A DNA stretch of 64,000 bases from Phytopseudomonas flavescens (GCF_900100535.1 NZ_FNDG01000017.1:62001-126000), one strand, 5' to 3'. Counted from the first letter of the stretch, positions 1 to 7,869 are shown. Notes: generated by a model from the letters alone, not told the origin. Numbers and translations are program-made.

Positions 1-97
1 GCCTGGCCCAGGCCCGACGGCCCGGATGGACAGCGTACAGAGCCAGGGCGGCGAGGATCAGAACGGCGAGCAGGATCGGCAGCGGGTCAGGCGCCAT
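1..97 (-). CDS. N-terminal fragment of a small membrane protein (partial)
   Basis: An open frame starts with ATG at 97 on the minus strand and runs off the left edge. It gives about 32 residues, of which roughly residues 6-22 form one hydrophobic segment (PLPILLAVLILAALALYAV) followed by basic residues (HPGRRAWAR). That pattern would fit a single N-terminal membrane helix. The start overlaps the last 11 bases of the SEC-C gene upstream, which would fit translational coupling, but no clear ribosome binding site is visible. Too little is present to name a family. Confidence 0.35.
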   Translation of the reverse strand, partial: MAPDPLPILLAVLILAALALYAVHPGRRAWAR

Positions 98-293
98 GGC
101 ATTTCTTGAACTTCTTCTCGCTGCCACACGGGCAGGGGTCGTTGCGGCCGACGTCCTTCAGGGTGTTGCGAACCGGCTCATGAGGGGCGTGGTTGCAATG
201 CGGGCCATGCACGTGGCCGTGATGATGGTGGTCGTGAGCAGGGTCATGATCGTGGTTGCAGTCTGGGCCGTGGACGTGGGGTTGCTGGGTCAT
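87..293 (-). CDS. His-rich SEC-C motif protein
   Basis: The product is a 68-residue protein with two parts. Residues 5-38 are very His-rich: there are 15 His in all, a run of four at 22-25, and two near-identical repeats, VHGPDCNH and VHGPHCNH. Residues 49-66 form a SEC-C motif (GRNDPCPCGSxKKFKKCH) with the CxC...CH zinc ligands. SEC-C motifs are short zinc-binding elements known from SecA and YchJ. The ATG at 293 is preceded at 10 bases by GGAG, which overlaps the stop of the LEA-type lipoprotein gene, so the two are probably cotranscribed. Metal binding is likely from composition; the partner is unknown. An upstream in-frame start at 320 is less likely because it lies inside the preceding gene. 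Confidence 0.85.
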   Translation of the reverse strand: MTQQPHVHGPDCNHDHDPAHDHHHHGHVHGPHCNHAPHEPVRNTLKDVGRNDPCPCGSEKKFKKCHGA

Positions 294-300
294 TGCGAGG

Positions 301-798
301 TCACTCCGGGATGAAATCACCGGGAATTATCTCGCCATTGCGCGCCATGTGCACGCGGCGGCCGAAGAATAATCCGGTTGTCACCTCGCCCTGCAGGCGG
401 TAACTGATGGGTTGATCCGGTTGCTCCAGCAATGCCACCACCTGGCGAACATGGCGCCACAGGTTGGTGCGCACGGGAACGTCGAACTCGACATGACCAC
501 TGGCGGGCACCGTGAACCAGACCTCCGATTCCCCCTCGGCCAGTTTCACCTCGTTGAGGTGTACCACATAGCTGAGGCCACGCACCGGCAAGCTGACGTC
601 GTTGGGGTTGTCGATACGGAAACGCAGTACGAAGCGCTGTTCCAGCAGCTTGGCTCGTATCACGTCGACATTCACGAGGCGAACGTCAGGGTCTTCGAAA
701 TCGTCGGACAGCCACGTCGAACAGCCGCCCAGTGTCGAGCCCAGGCCAAGGAATACCATTAGGCTAAGAATTCTTATCATTTGCGCCTGAGAAAACAT
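301..798 (-). CDS. LEA type 2 (WHy domain) lipoprotein
   Basis: The 165-residue protein has a signal peptide ending in the lipobox LGGC (Cys at about residue 26), so it is probably lipidated and anchored in the envelope. The mature part contains a LEA14/WHy-like beta-sandwich: VRLVNVDVIRAK, FRIDNPNDVSLPVRGLSY, and VPASGHVEFDVPV. The WHy family is linked to desiccation and stress in plants and occurs widely as a periplasmic lipoprotein in Pseudomonas. The start at 798 is chosen because GGAG lies 6 bases upstream; an internal ATG at 780 is the alternative. It sits upstream of, and probably in one transcript with, the His-rich SEC-C gene. Confidence 0.85.
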   Translation of the reverse strand: MFSQAQMIRILSLMVFLGLGSTLGGCSTWLSDDFEDPDVRLVNVDVIRAKLLEQRFVLRFRIDNPNDVSLPVRGLSYVVHLNEVKLAEGESEVWFTVPASGHVEFDVPVRTNLWRHVRQVVALLEQPDQPISYRLQGEVTTGLFFGRRVHMARNGEIIPGDFIPE

Positions 799-1033
799 TT
801 CATACTCCGTTCGAGGCCTCAGTGTAACAAGAGACGGCTTGGCTGCCCTAGGGGCTGTTAACATTTCCGCGTGAGCCGCCTCGCGGCCACGCATCAGGCC
901 TGGTGAGGCGTACGTCGAATGGGCAACGGAGGCGTGGTGGGCGCGGAAAGCTCGGGCATACTGGCCTGCATGCATTCAGATTTTATTACCGTTGCACAGG
1001 GCGCGGCACGAAACGACAGAAAGGAGTGTGGTG

Positions 1034-1573
1034 ATGGCGCGATATGAAATCGCATTTTCCGGTGAGCTGGTGCCCGGCGCCCAGCTGGACGTCGTACAGG
1101 CCAACCTGGCCAAGCTGTTCCAGGCCGATGCCCAGCGTATCGCCCAGCTGTTTTCCGGACGGCGAGTGGTGATCAAGAACAATCTGGACGAAGCCGCTGC
1201 CGAGAAGTACCGCAGCACGCTGGAGCGTGCCGGCGCACGGGTCGAAGTGGTCGACACCGAGCTGCCGGTCATCGAGGAAATCGAACTGGCGCCGCCGCCA
1301 GCCGAACCGCCCACCCGGATGGCAGGCGAGCCACGGGCACGCCTGCAGGTGGTGCCGCGCGACGAGTACATGGCGGCCTTCAGTGAGGTCGATGCGCCGG
1401 ACTTCGGCGTTGCCGGCCTCGGCGCAGATCTGCAGGATGCCGTGGCCGAGGTACCCGAGCCTGCGCTGGATCTGTCGCGGTTCAGCCTCGCCCCGGTGGG
1501 CAGCGATATGGGGCAGGCGAAGGCTCAGCCCGCCGCAGTGGCTCCGGACATCTCGCACCTCAAGCTCGTCTAA
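1034..1573 (+). CDS. Conserved hypothetical protein with N-terminal YEIxFSGELVPG domain
   Basis: The 179-residue protein starts at ATG 1034, 7 bases after AAGGAG. Residues 1-75 form a compact domain (ARYEIAFSGELVPGAQ, then LAKLFQADAQRIAQLFSGRRVVIKNNLDEAAAEKY, then GARVEVVD). In other gammaproteobacteria similar segments precede unrelated membrane or GYF-type domains. The remainder is Pro/Ala/Glu-rich and probably disordered, ending in SHLKLV. There is no signal peptide, so it is presumably cytoplasmic. It is transcribed divergently from the LEA lipoprotein. Function is unknown. Confidence 0.8.
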   Translation: MARYEIAFSGELVPGAQLDVVQANLAKLFQADAQRIAQLFSGRRVVIKNNLDEAAAEKYRSTLERAGARVEVVDTELPVIEEIELAPPPAEPPTRMAGEPRARLQVVPRDEYMAAFSEVDAPDFGVAGLGADLQDAVAEVPEPALDLSRFSLAPVGSDMGQAKAQPAAVAPDISHLKLV

Positions 1574-1579
1574 CCGGCC

Positions 1580-1697
1580 GTTGAAAAATGGCCGGGAGCC
1601 ATTTTCAACGTCGCTTGCGACGGCCCGCAGGGTGGCCAGGGAGGGCAGGCCATAAAAACGGGCGAGGCAGGAAGCGGAGCCGAGTTGGTTTTTCAAC
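1580..1697. repeat. Degenerate dispersed repeat with terminal hairpins
   Basis: This lies just after the stop codon at 1573. It opens with a strong hairpin (GTTGAAAAATGGC at 1580-1592 pairing with GCCATTTTCAAC at 1598-1609) and closes with GTTGGTTTTTCAAC at about 1684-1697. The inner part (AAAAACGGGCGAGG followed by GGAAGCGGAG, about 1656-1683) resembles the inner arm of the repeat at 15.7 kb. It is transcribed at the convergent end of two genes and may act as a bidirectional transcript end. Family assignment is by resemblance only. Confidence 0.55.
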
Positions 1698-1708
1698 TGC
1701 CTGCCTTC

Positions 1709-2191
1709 TTATAGATAGCCGGCGCAGCATTTCTTGAATTTCTGCCCGCTGGCGCAAGGGCAGGGATCGTTGCGCCCGGCCTGCAGGCCCACGCTGGGGT
1801 CGATGAAGTACCAACGGCCCTGGTTCTGCACGAAAGCGGAGCGTTCCCGGTGGCTGTGCTCACCTGTTTCGTCATGCCAGCGGGCGACGAAGGTGACCCG
1901 GGCATGTTCCGGTTGGCCTCCCAACAGTTCCGAATGTTCGATCTCGAGGCCCAGCCAGGTGCTCTGCAAGCTCCAGGCGCGGATGCCTTCGACGTCCAGC
2001 TTCGCCTGCTGGACCGGTAGCGAGGTTGCCAGCAGGTAATCGATGTTGCCCAGCACGTAGGCGCTGTAGCGCGAGCGCATCAGGCTTTGCGCGCAGGGGG
2101 CTGGTGCGCCGTCATGATAGCGGCCGCAGCAGGCCGGCAAGGCGTCGCCGCTGCCGCAGGGGCAGCCGGTTTGCGGGGCTCTGGTCTGCAT
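1709..2191 (-). CDS. YchJ family protein with two SEC-C motifs
   Basis: The 160-residue protein carries a Cys cluster at the N-terminus (CPCGSGDALPACCGRYH, about residues 10-26) and a full SEC-C motif at the C-terminus (GRNDPCPCASGQKFKKCC). Between them lies the YchJ-like NTF2-type domain, with RSRYSAYVLGNIDYLLATS and RWYFIDPS. Family length is about 150-160 residues, so it is intact. YchJ proteins are cytoplasmic and presumed zinc-binding; their cellular role is not settled. The start at 2191 lies 2 bases after the stop of the upstream DUF6231-like gene, indicating an operon. The frame extends further upstream, but the ATG next to that stop is the natural start. Confidence 0.88.
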   Translation of the reverse strand: MQTRAPQTGCPCGSGDALPACCGRYHDGAPAPCAQSLMRSRYSAYVLGNIDYLLATSLPVQQAKLDVEGIRAWSLQSTWLGLEIEHSELLGGQPEHARVTFVARWHDETGEHSHRERSAFVQNQGRWYFIDPSVGLQAGRNDPCPCASGQKFKKCCAGYL

Positions 2192-2193
2192 CG

Positions 2194-2691
2194 TCACCAC
2201 CAGTATTTGCCGAAGTTTTCCGGGTTGGCCCAGAACTTGGCATTCAGCCAATCGGGGGCCTGTTTGTATTCCAGCAGGTCGTAGGTGAACAGGCTGAGCA
2301 CTTGCTCATCCCGTGCGAAGCGCTCGCTGATGTTCAGCGCGAGGGCGAAGAAGTCGGTGTCCTTCCAGCCACTGGCCTGCAGATCGACCAGCACGGCCAT
2401 GCGATTGGCATTCAAATTGCGTATGCCTCCGAGCAGTTGCAGGCCGTCTCGCTTGGGCAAGTGCTCGAGGCAGTCGACGACAACGGCCAGGTCGAAACGC
2501 TGCCCGGCCAGCTCCGCTGGCAAGGCGCCGACGGCGCAGTGGGCGATCATGCTCCGTGGGTGCGCCTGGCTGAAGGCATCGACGGCAGGTTGCTCGCTGG
2601 CGCCGATCAGCAGCAGGCGTTCGGGCGCATACCGTTGAAGTAGAGCGGCCAGCGATTGTTGCGGTGTGCGTGGAGAAATGATGTGGCTCAT
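2194..2691 (-). CDS. DUF6231-like, Rossmann methyltransferase-like protein
   Basis: The 165-residue protein starts at ATG 2691 with GAGG 6 bases upstream. It has the layout of a small Rossmann fold: RLLLIGASEQPAV resembles a nucleotide-binding strand-loop, and DLAVVVDCLEHLPKRDGLQLLGGI resembles motif post-I of class I methyltransferases. The glycine-rich SAM loop is degenerate, so activity is doubtful. I believe this matches the Pseudomonas family DUF6231, from memory. It is cotranscribed with ychJ. No signal peptide is seen. Confidence 0.75.
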   Translation of the reverse strand: MSHIISPRTPQQSLAALLQRYAPERLLLIGASEQPAVDAFSQAHPRSMIAHCAVGALPAELAGQRFDLAVVVDCLEHLPKRDGLQLLGGIRNLNANRMAVLVDLQASGWKDTDFFALALNISERFARDEQVLSLFTYDLLEYKQAPDWLNAKFWANPENFGKYWW

Positions 2692-2854
2692 CGAAGACCT
2701 CGAAAGAATCACAAAAGACTACCCCGCGTGGATGCAATCAACTAGAACTGTTCGTTCTGCACAGCAGTCGTAACGCTGTCTGGCAGATTCTAAAACGGGC
2801 GTCTTTAATCCATGGTGTCGGTTTTTGCACCGATTCCCATTAGGAGACTTGCAT

Positions 2855-3490
2855 ATGAGTATTACAAGGAAAGCGGTACCCCTGATCATTGCGTCCACCT
2901 TTCTGACGGGGTGTGCCGGCGTGCAAAAATCCGACTGGCCGACCTGCGCCGCGGTAGGTGGCGTCAGTGGCGCTGCCTTGGGTGCCATCGAAAGTTCCGC
3001 CTGGGCGGGTGGTGGCGCGGTGATCGGTGCCGGCTTCGCCGCTGCCTATTGCTGGGTGCATGGCGAGGACGGTCAGGAAGAGCTGGTACTGGTCGAGGAG
3101 ACCATCGTCGAAGAACCGGTGGTTGCCGAGCCGGTCGCCGATGCGGTGCGCGTCGAGCTGGACGTCAAGTTCGATTTCGACAAGTCTCAGGTCAAGCAAC
3201 AGAGCCTTGGTGATATCCAGAGCCTGGCTGACTTCATGAAGCAATATCCGCAGACGTCCACCGTGGTCGAAGGTCATACCGACTCCGTGGGTACCGACGC
3301 CTATAACCAGGCGCTGTCCGAGCGCCGTGCCAAGGCCGTGCGCGACGTACTGGTCAACCAGTACGGTGTCGGTGGCACTCGCGTGGAAGCCGTCGGCTAT
3401 GGCGAAAGCCGTCCAGTCGCCGACAACGCTACCGAAGAGGGCCGCGCGATCAACCGTCGCGTTGAAGCGGAAGTCGAAGCACGGCCATAA
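2855..3490 (+). CDS. OmpA family lipoprotein
   Basis: The 211-residue protein starts at ATG 2855, 8 bases after AGGAG. A signal peptide ends at the lipobox LTGC (Cys at about residue 20). A glycine/alanine-rich stretch follows (GGVSGAALGAIESSAWAGGGAVIGAGFAAAYC), resembling a glycine-zipper segment. An acidic linker leads to a C-terminal OmpA domain from about residue 105: VKFDFDKSQV, then EGHTDSVGTDAYNQALSERRAKAV, then NRRVEAE. The domain's Asp/Arg pair binds diaminopimelate in peptidoglycan, so the protein likely ties outer membrane to wall. A perfect 12-bp hairpin follows the gene. Confidence 0.92.
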   Translation: MSITRKAVPLIIASTFLTGCAGVQKSDWPTCAAVGGVSGAALGAIESSAWAGGGAVIGAGFAAAYCWVHGEDGQEELVLVEETIVEEPVVAEPVADAVRVELDVKFDFDKSQVKQQSLGDIQSLADFMKQYPQTSTVVEGHTDSVGTDAYNQALSERRAKAVRDVLVNQYGVGGTRVEAVGYGESRPVADNATEEGRAINRRVEAEVEARP

Positions 3491-3512
3491 GCCGCTCTCG
3501 TCGTTCGTGATG

Positions 3513-3541
3513 CGCCTGACCGGCTTCACGCCGGTCAGGCG
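3513..3541 (+). terminator. Strong hairpin after the ompA-like gene, without T-run
   Basis: CGCCTGACCGGC at 3513-3524 pairs perfectly with GCCGGTCAGGCG at 3530-3541 around a 5-base loop. No T-run follows, so it may be a weak or factor-assisted terminator or a 3' stabiliser. Confidence 0.5.
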
Positions 3542-3642
3542 TACGGTGCCGCGCAATGGGCATCGTTTTCGTACCACCCACTGGTCTCCTTACCCGTAAA
3601 CGCAGTAATGTGCCGCAAAATCATCGGCGGTCGGGGCGGGCA

Positions 3643-3942
3643 ATGAAGACTATCGCGGGGCTGGGTAAACTGCTGGCAACACTGTTCTGGTGTGTCGTGC
3701 TCGCCAATCTGATCGATCCATACGCTCAACCTTTCGCCCAGTGGCTGACGCTTGCCGGCGCTGCGGTGCTGGCCCTGCATGCCGTCGAGCTGGCACTGTT
3801 CAATGGCCTGCTCGGTGCCCAGCCGCGAGTGGCCGTGGCGCGGGTCCAGGTGCTGGTTTTCGGCATCTTCCACCTGTGGACGCTGCCGAAGGCCGCCCTC
3901 CCGGCCGTGCAACCGAACCCCGAGGGGGCCTCCCATGCGTAA
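3643..3942 (+). CDS. DUF1145 family small membrane protein
   Basis: The 99-residue protein has three likely membrane helices (about residues 8-25, 32-53 and 62-82). Conserved-looking features include NLIDPYAQPF and LHAVELALFNGLL, typical of DUF1145. The start at 3643 is chosen over an earlier in-frame codon at 3556 because the upstream extension (LTRKRSNVPQNHRRSGRA) is not coding-like. The stop overlaps the start of the collagen-like gene by 8 bases, so the two are translationally coupled. Function is unknown. Confidence 0.8.
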   Translation: MKTIAGLGKLLATLFWCVVLANLIDPYAQPFAQWLTLAGAAVLALHAVELALFNGLLGAQPRVAVARVQVLVFGIFHLWTLPKAALPAVQPNPEGASHA

Positions 3943-4699
3943 GCTGATCCTGCTGGCCGCGCTGTGCTGCCCGCTACTGGCGTTGGCCGAGGCAGTCATC
4001 GAGGTCGACTCTCACCACTTCATGCGGCTGCCTGCGCAGGGCAGCGTGCTGCAACTGAACCGACTGACGATTGCCGATAACGGCACTTTGCTGGTTCCGG
4101 TCGGGGTCAGCGAGTTGCGTGTCGACGAGCTGTACCTGGGCCGCAACGCGCAGATCGCCATTGCGCCGTCCACTCACAGCCTGCACCTGGACGTACGTTC
4201 CGGCGATATCGCGTCTGGTGCGCAGATCAGCGCACCGGGCGCGCCCGGTACCGCCCAGCACGCGGCGATACCCGGGCGCACGCTGGTCATTCGTCTGCAG
4301 GCGGTCAACACCGAGTCGTGGTCGCTCGATGCCCGCGGTGGCCGTGGCGCTCCCGGCTACGCCGGCCTGGACGGTGCCGACGGCAAAGCGGGTGGTTGTG
4401 CCTGGGGGCAGGCCAGCGAAGGCCATAACGGTCAGAATGGTACCGATGGGCAGCCCGGCGCACCGGGTGGGCAGGTACGGCTGGAAGTCCCGGCGGATTT
4501 CCCCGTCGAGCGTTTGCAGGCCCGGCTCGAAGGCGGTGCGGGCGGCCCCGCTGGCATCGCGGGGAGCGCTGGCGCGGGTGGGGCGAGCAAGGGCTGCTGG
4601 ATCTACAGCACCCGCGGGGCTCGAGATGGCAGGCCCGGCATGGCAGGCCAGGCCGGCGCGGCCGGGCATGACGGGCGCCTGGATATCGTACGTTTCTGA
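3935..4699 (+). CDS. Secreted collagen-like (Gly-X-Y) protein
   Basis: The 254-residue protein has a clear signal peptide (RKLILLAALCCPLLALA-EA). Residues 20-130 are a beta-rich region without a recognised domain (LNRLTIADNGTLLVPVGVSEL). The C-terminal half is glycine-rich with collagen-like Gly-X-Y runs: GRGAPGYAGLDGADGKAGG, GQNGTDGQPGAPGG, GGAGGPAGIAGSAGAGG and GRPGMAGQAGAAGHDG. The runs are interrupted by a short non-glycine segment (VRLEVPADFPVERLQARLE) and by Cys-containing patches. Similar Pseudomonas proteins are sometimes annotated as collagen-like. It overlaps the DUF1145 gene by 8 bases, so the pair may work together. The role is unknown; surface or matrix exposure is possible. Confidence 0.85.
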   Translation: MRKLILLAALCCPLLALAEAVIEVDSHHFMRLPAQGSVLQLNRLTIADNGTLLVPVGVSELRVDELYLGRNAQIAIAPSTHSLHLDVRSGDIASGAQISAPGAPGTAQHAAIPGRTLVIRLQAVNTESWSLDARGGRGAPGYAGLDGADGKAGGCAWGQASEGHNGQNGTDGQPGAPGGQVRLEVPADFPVERLQARLEGGAGGPAGIAGSAGAGGASKGCWIYSTRGARDGRPGMAGQAGAAGHDGRLDIVRF

Positions 4700-4717
4700 G
4701 CGCTGGCGGGCCTGTTT

Positions 4718-5182
4718 TCAGAGGCTCGGGCGCACGGCGGCAATCGCCACGACTGCCAGTCCCAGTGACAGGTTGATTGCCACCAGGCGGCGGATGTGGC
4801 TTAGCACGGCGCCTCCGGCGGGCCAGTCCTGGGCGTCCACTGCACGGCGCAGCGCTGGCACCTGCAAGGCCTGGATACGCAGGAACAGCGCCAGCATCGC
4901 CAGGTACACCCCCGTCATCACGTGGACATAGCGTGGCGCGCCATCGAAGCCGCTGAAGCCCATGTGCAGCATGCCGACGCCGCTGATCGGCAGCACCAGA
5001 ACCGCCACCCACACCCAGACGAAGAAACGCCGAAACACGTCCAGCCATAGTGTCAGCCGCTCGGCGGGCTGCAATGTGGCGGCGCTGGCGGGGCGTAGTA
5101 CCACCCAGGCGAAGAACAAGCCGCCGACCCAGATCAGCGCCACGAGCAGGTGCAGGGAATAGACGAGCGAATAAGGTTGCAT
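4718..5182 (-). CDS. CopD family integral membrane protein
   Basis: The 154-residue protein has four hydrophobic segments. The first contains LVYSLHLLVALIWVGGLFFAW; the His and the HLLVALIWVGG pattern are typical of CopD/DUF2269-like proteins. It continues with FFVWVWVAVLVLPISGVGMLHMG, VHVMTGVYLAMLALF and a C-terminal helix. CopD domains are linked to copper uptake or cytochrome-like haem binding, but no copper genes are adjacent, so the substrate is open. ATG 5182 has GGAG 7 bases upstream. The gene converges with the collagen-like gene, with an 18-base gap. Confidence 0.82.
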   Translation of the reverse strand: MQPYSLVYSLHLLVALIWVGGLFFAWVVLRPASAATLQPAERLTLWLDVFRRFFVWVWVAVLVLPISGVGMLHMGFSGFDGAPRYVHVMTGVYLAMLALFLRIQALQVPALRRAVDAQDWPAGGAVLSHIRRLVAINLSLGLAVVAIAAVRPSL

Positions 5183-5408
5183 TCAGGTACTCCGGTTACA
5201 GGCCTGGTCATGTCGTGCTGGGCGATCGACGCCGGCACCACCCAGGTGGCCGGTCACGGGGCGCCGAGCAGCTCGCGGACGATCCGGCCAGGCGCTGCGC
5301 TTCATCCGGTTTCGGCAAGCGAGTCAGCGCGCAGGCGATTGGCGCGTTATGATAGCGGCCGTTTGCAAACACTGAAAATATATCCAGCCTTTTTAGCCTA
5401 AGTTCCTC

Positions 5409-7553
5409 ATGCTCAGTACCGAACTCAAGTCCCAGATCCAGGGCGCCTATTCCCGTTTTCTCGAGTCCAAGGGGCTCAAGCCGCGCTATGGGCAGCGTCT
5501 GATGATCGCTGAAATAGCCAAGGTACTCGGGACTATCAAGACCGACGACGAGGAGCGCCGCCTGGGCGAGCCTGCCGTGGTCGCGGTGGAGGCTGGCACC
5601 GGTACCGGCAAGACGGTGGCTTACGGCATGGCAGCCATTCCCATTGCCAAGGCGGCGGGCAAGCGGCTGGTGATTGCCACCGCCACCGTGGCCCTGCAAG
5701 AGCAGATCGTGCACAAGGATCTGCCGGATCTGATGCGCAACAGCGGCCTCAGCTTCAGCTTCGCGCTGGCCAAGGGCCGGGGCCGCTACCTGTGCCTGTC
5801 GAAACTCGACGTGTTGCTGCAGGAGGGGCAGGCGCAAAGCTCCACCGCTCAGTTGTTCGAGGAGGAGGGTTTTCGTATCGACGTGGACGAGGCAGGGCAG
5901 AAGCTCTTCACCACCATGATCGAGAAACTCGCCGGCAACAAATGGGACGGCGACCGTGACAGCTGGCCCCAGGAGTTGGAAGACAGTCGCTGGGCACAAC
6001 TGACCACCGACCATAGCCAGTGCACCAGCCGGCATTGCCCCAACTTCGGGCAGTGCGCCTTCTACAAGGCCCGCGAGGGCATGGGCAAGGTCGATGTGAT
6101 CGTCACCAACCACGACATGGTGCTGGCGGATCTGGCCCTGGGGGGCGGCGCGGTGCTGCCCGACCCGCGCGATACCCTTTACGTGTTCGACGAAGGCCAC
6201 CACCTGCCGGACAAGGCCATCGGTCATTTCGCCCATTTCACCCGGCTGCGTTCCACCGCCGACTGGCTGGAGCAGATCGCCAAGAACCTCAGCAAGCTGC
6301 TGGCCCAGCATCCCCTGCCGGGCGACCTTGGTCGGCTGATCGAGCAGGTGCCGGAACTGGCACGCGAGCTGAAGACCCATCAGCAGTTCATGTTCAGTGC
6401 CTGCGAGCAGGTCGCTGACTTCAAACCGGGCGAGGACATGGAAGGCCGTGAGCGGCCGCGCCATCGCTTCATCGGCGGCGTGGTGCCCGAACACCTGATC
6501 GAATTGGGCCTGGAGCTCAAGAAGGGCTTTTCCAAACTCACCGACCTGTTCACCGGGGTGACCGAAAAGCTCAAGGAAGCCATGGATGGCGAGGCCGGCA
6601 ATGGTATCGCCAGCCATCAGGCAGAAGAGTGGTACCCGTTGTTCGGCAGTCTGCTGGCACGGGCCAGGGGCACCTGGGAGCTGTGGCTGGCGTTCACCAG
6701 CGAAGACCCAGAGGGCAGCCCGCCGATGGCGCGTTGGCTGACCCTGGCCGAGAGTGGCGCGTTGTTCGATATCGAGGTCAATGCCAGCCCGATCCTCGCC
6801 GCCGAGACCCTGCGGCGCAACCTGTGGAACGTGGCCTACGGCGCGCTGGTGACCTCGGCGACACTCACCGCGCTGGGCACTTTCGACCGCTATCGCATGC
6901 GTGCCGGCTTGCCGAAGGTGGCCGTGACCGCGGTGGTGCCGAGCCCGTTCCATCATGCCGACGCCGGCGTGTTGCGGGTGCCGGATCTGCAGGCCGACCC
7001 ACGCAATGCCGCCGAGCACACGGCAGCGATCATCCGCGAGTTGCCAGGACTGGTGCAGGGGTCGCGGGGAACCCTGGTGCTGTTCTCCTCGCGTCGGCAG
7101 ATGCAGGACGTGTTCGATGGCCTGGAGCGCGACTGGCGCAAGCGTGTGTTCATCCAGGGCAATCTGTCCAAGCAGGAAACCCTCAACAAGCACAAGGCGC
7201 GGGTCGACAGCGGCGAGGAAAGCGTGTTGTTCGGCCTCGCCAGTTTCGCCGAGGGCGTCGATTTGCCCGGGGCCTACTGCGAGCACGTGGTGATCGCCAA
7301 GATTCCCTTCGCCGTGCCGGACGACCCCGTGGAAGCCGCGCTGGCGGAGTGGATCGAGGCCCGCGGCGGCAATCCGTTCATGGAAATCTCCGTGCCCGAC
7401 GCGTCACTGCGCCTGGTACAGGCTTGCGGACGCCTGCTGCGCACCGAGGCGGATCGCGGCACCATCACCCTGCTGGACCGCCGGGTGGTCACCCAGCGCT
7501 ACGGCAAGGCGATCCTCAACGCATTGCCGCCGTTCCGTCGGGAAATCTCCTGA
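5409..7553 (+). CDS. dinG: ATP-dependent DNA helicase DinG (XPD-like, Fe-S)
   Basis: The 714-residue protein is a superfamily 2 helicase of the DinG/XPD type, which unwinds 5' to 3' and helps resolve R-loops and G-quadruplexes at damage or replication-transcription conflicts. Walker A is EAGTGTGKTV (61-70) and the Walker B box is DEGH (261-264). Four Cys lie where XPD-like enzymes hold a 4Fe-4S cluster: C129, C205, C210 and C216. C-terminal motifs include SATLTALGTFDRY, LVLFSSRRQM, FGLASFAEGVDLPG and QACGRLLRTEADRG. Length matches the family. The start at 5409 has no strong Shine-Dalgarno sequence; the gene stands alone with 226 bases upstream. Confidence 0.95.
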   Translation: MLSTELKSQIQGAYSRFLESKGLKPRYGQRLMIAEIAKVLGTIKTDDEERRLGEPAVVAVEAGTGTGKTVAYGMAAIPIAKAAGKRLVIATATVALQEQIVHKDLPDLMRNSGLSFSFALAKGRGRYLCLSKLDVLLQEGQAQSSTAQLFEEEGFRIDVDEAGQKLFTTMIEKLAGNKWDGDRDSWPQELEDSRWAQLTTDHSQCTSRHCPNFGQCAFYKAREGMGKVDVIVTNHDMVLADLALGGGAVLPDPRDTLYVFDEGHHLPDKAIGHFAHFTRLRSTADWLEQIAKNLSKLLAQHPLPGDLGRLIEQVPELARELKTHQQFMFSACEQVADFKPGEDMEGRERPRHRFIGGVVPEHLIELGLELKKGFSKLTDLFTGVTEKLKEAMDGEAGNGIASHQAEEWYPLFGSLLARARGTWELWLAFTSEDPEGSPPMARWLTLAESGALFDIEVNASPILAAETLRRNLWNVAYGALVTSATLTALGTFDRYRMRAGLPKVAVTAVVPSPFHHADAGVLRVPDLQADPRNAAEHTAAIIRELPGLVQGSRGTLVLFSSRRQMQDVFDGLERDWRKRVFIQGNLSKQETLNKHKARVDSGEESVLFGLASFAEGVDLPGAYCEHVVIAKIPFAVPDDPVEAALAEWIEARGGNPFMEISVPDASLRLVQACGRLLRTEADRGTITLLDRRVVTQRYGKAILNALPPFRREIS

Positions 7554-7869
7554 GTGCTGTCCCTGTGACGGCGTTGAAAAACATGCACCGAATCAGCCCT
7601 TAATCGACATGCGGGCTTTGCGGTCAGGCACCCATCTGGCGCACTATTGCCGCTTCGCGCGTGAAGCGCGGCAGAGGGCTCGTGGCGGGATTGTCGCGGG
7701 CTGTGCTCAATTCGTCGAGTTGCGGGGAGAAGGGGTCTTGAAGGTCAACACCTGGCTGCTGTCGGCCGATCGTTCGGTGCCGTGCGAAGCGCACGCGTGC
7801 TCCGAGGGACTGGTTTCCAAAATACTCTCGCTGTGTAGCGCGGCAGTCCGCCCTCGACAGCCCCGGGCG
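7554..7869. other. Region between dinG and the GH50-like gene; start of the latter uncertain
   Basis: An open frame continuous with the downstream hydrolase runs through from 7609. The part before about 7738 has poor coding character and contains a hairpin near 7660-7680 (GCTTC...GAAGC). A TTG at 7738 preceded by GGAGAAGGGG is a plausible alternative start. No other gene is visible. Confidence 0.4.

Noticed and set aside
5208..7286. A 692-codon open frame on the minus strand opposite dinG
   Set aside because: The plus strand carries a full DinG with all motifs. The antisense frame is open only because of the third-position G/C bias and lacks any recognisable domain.
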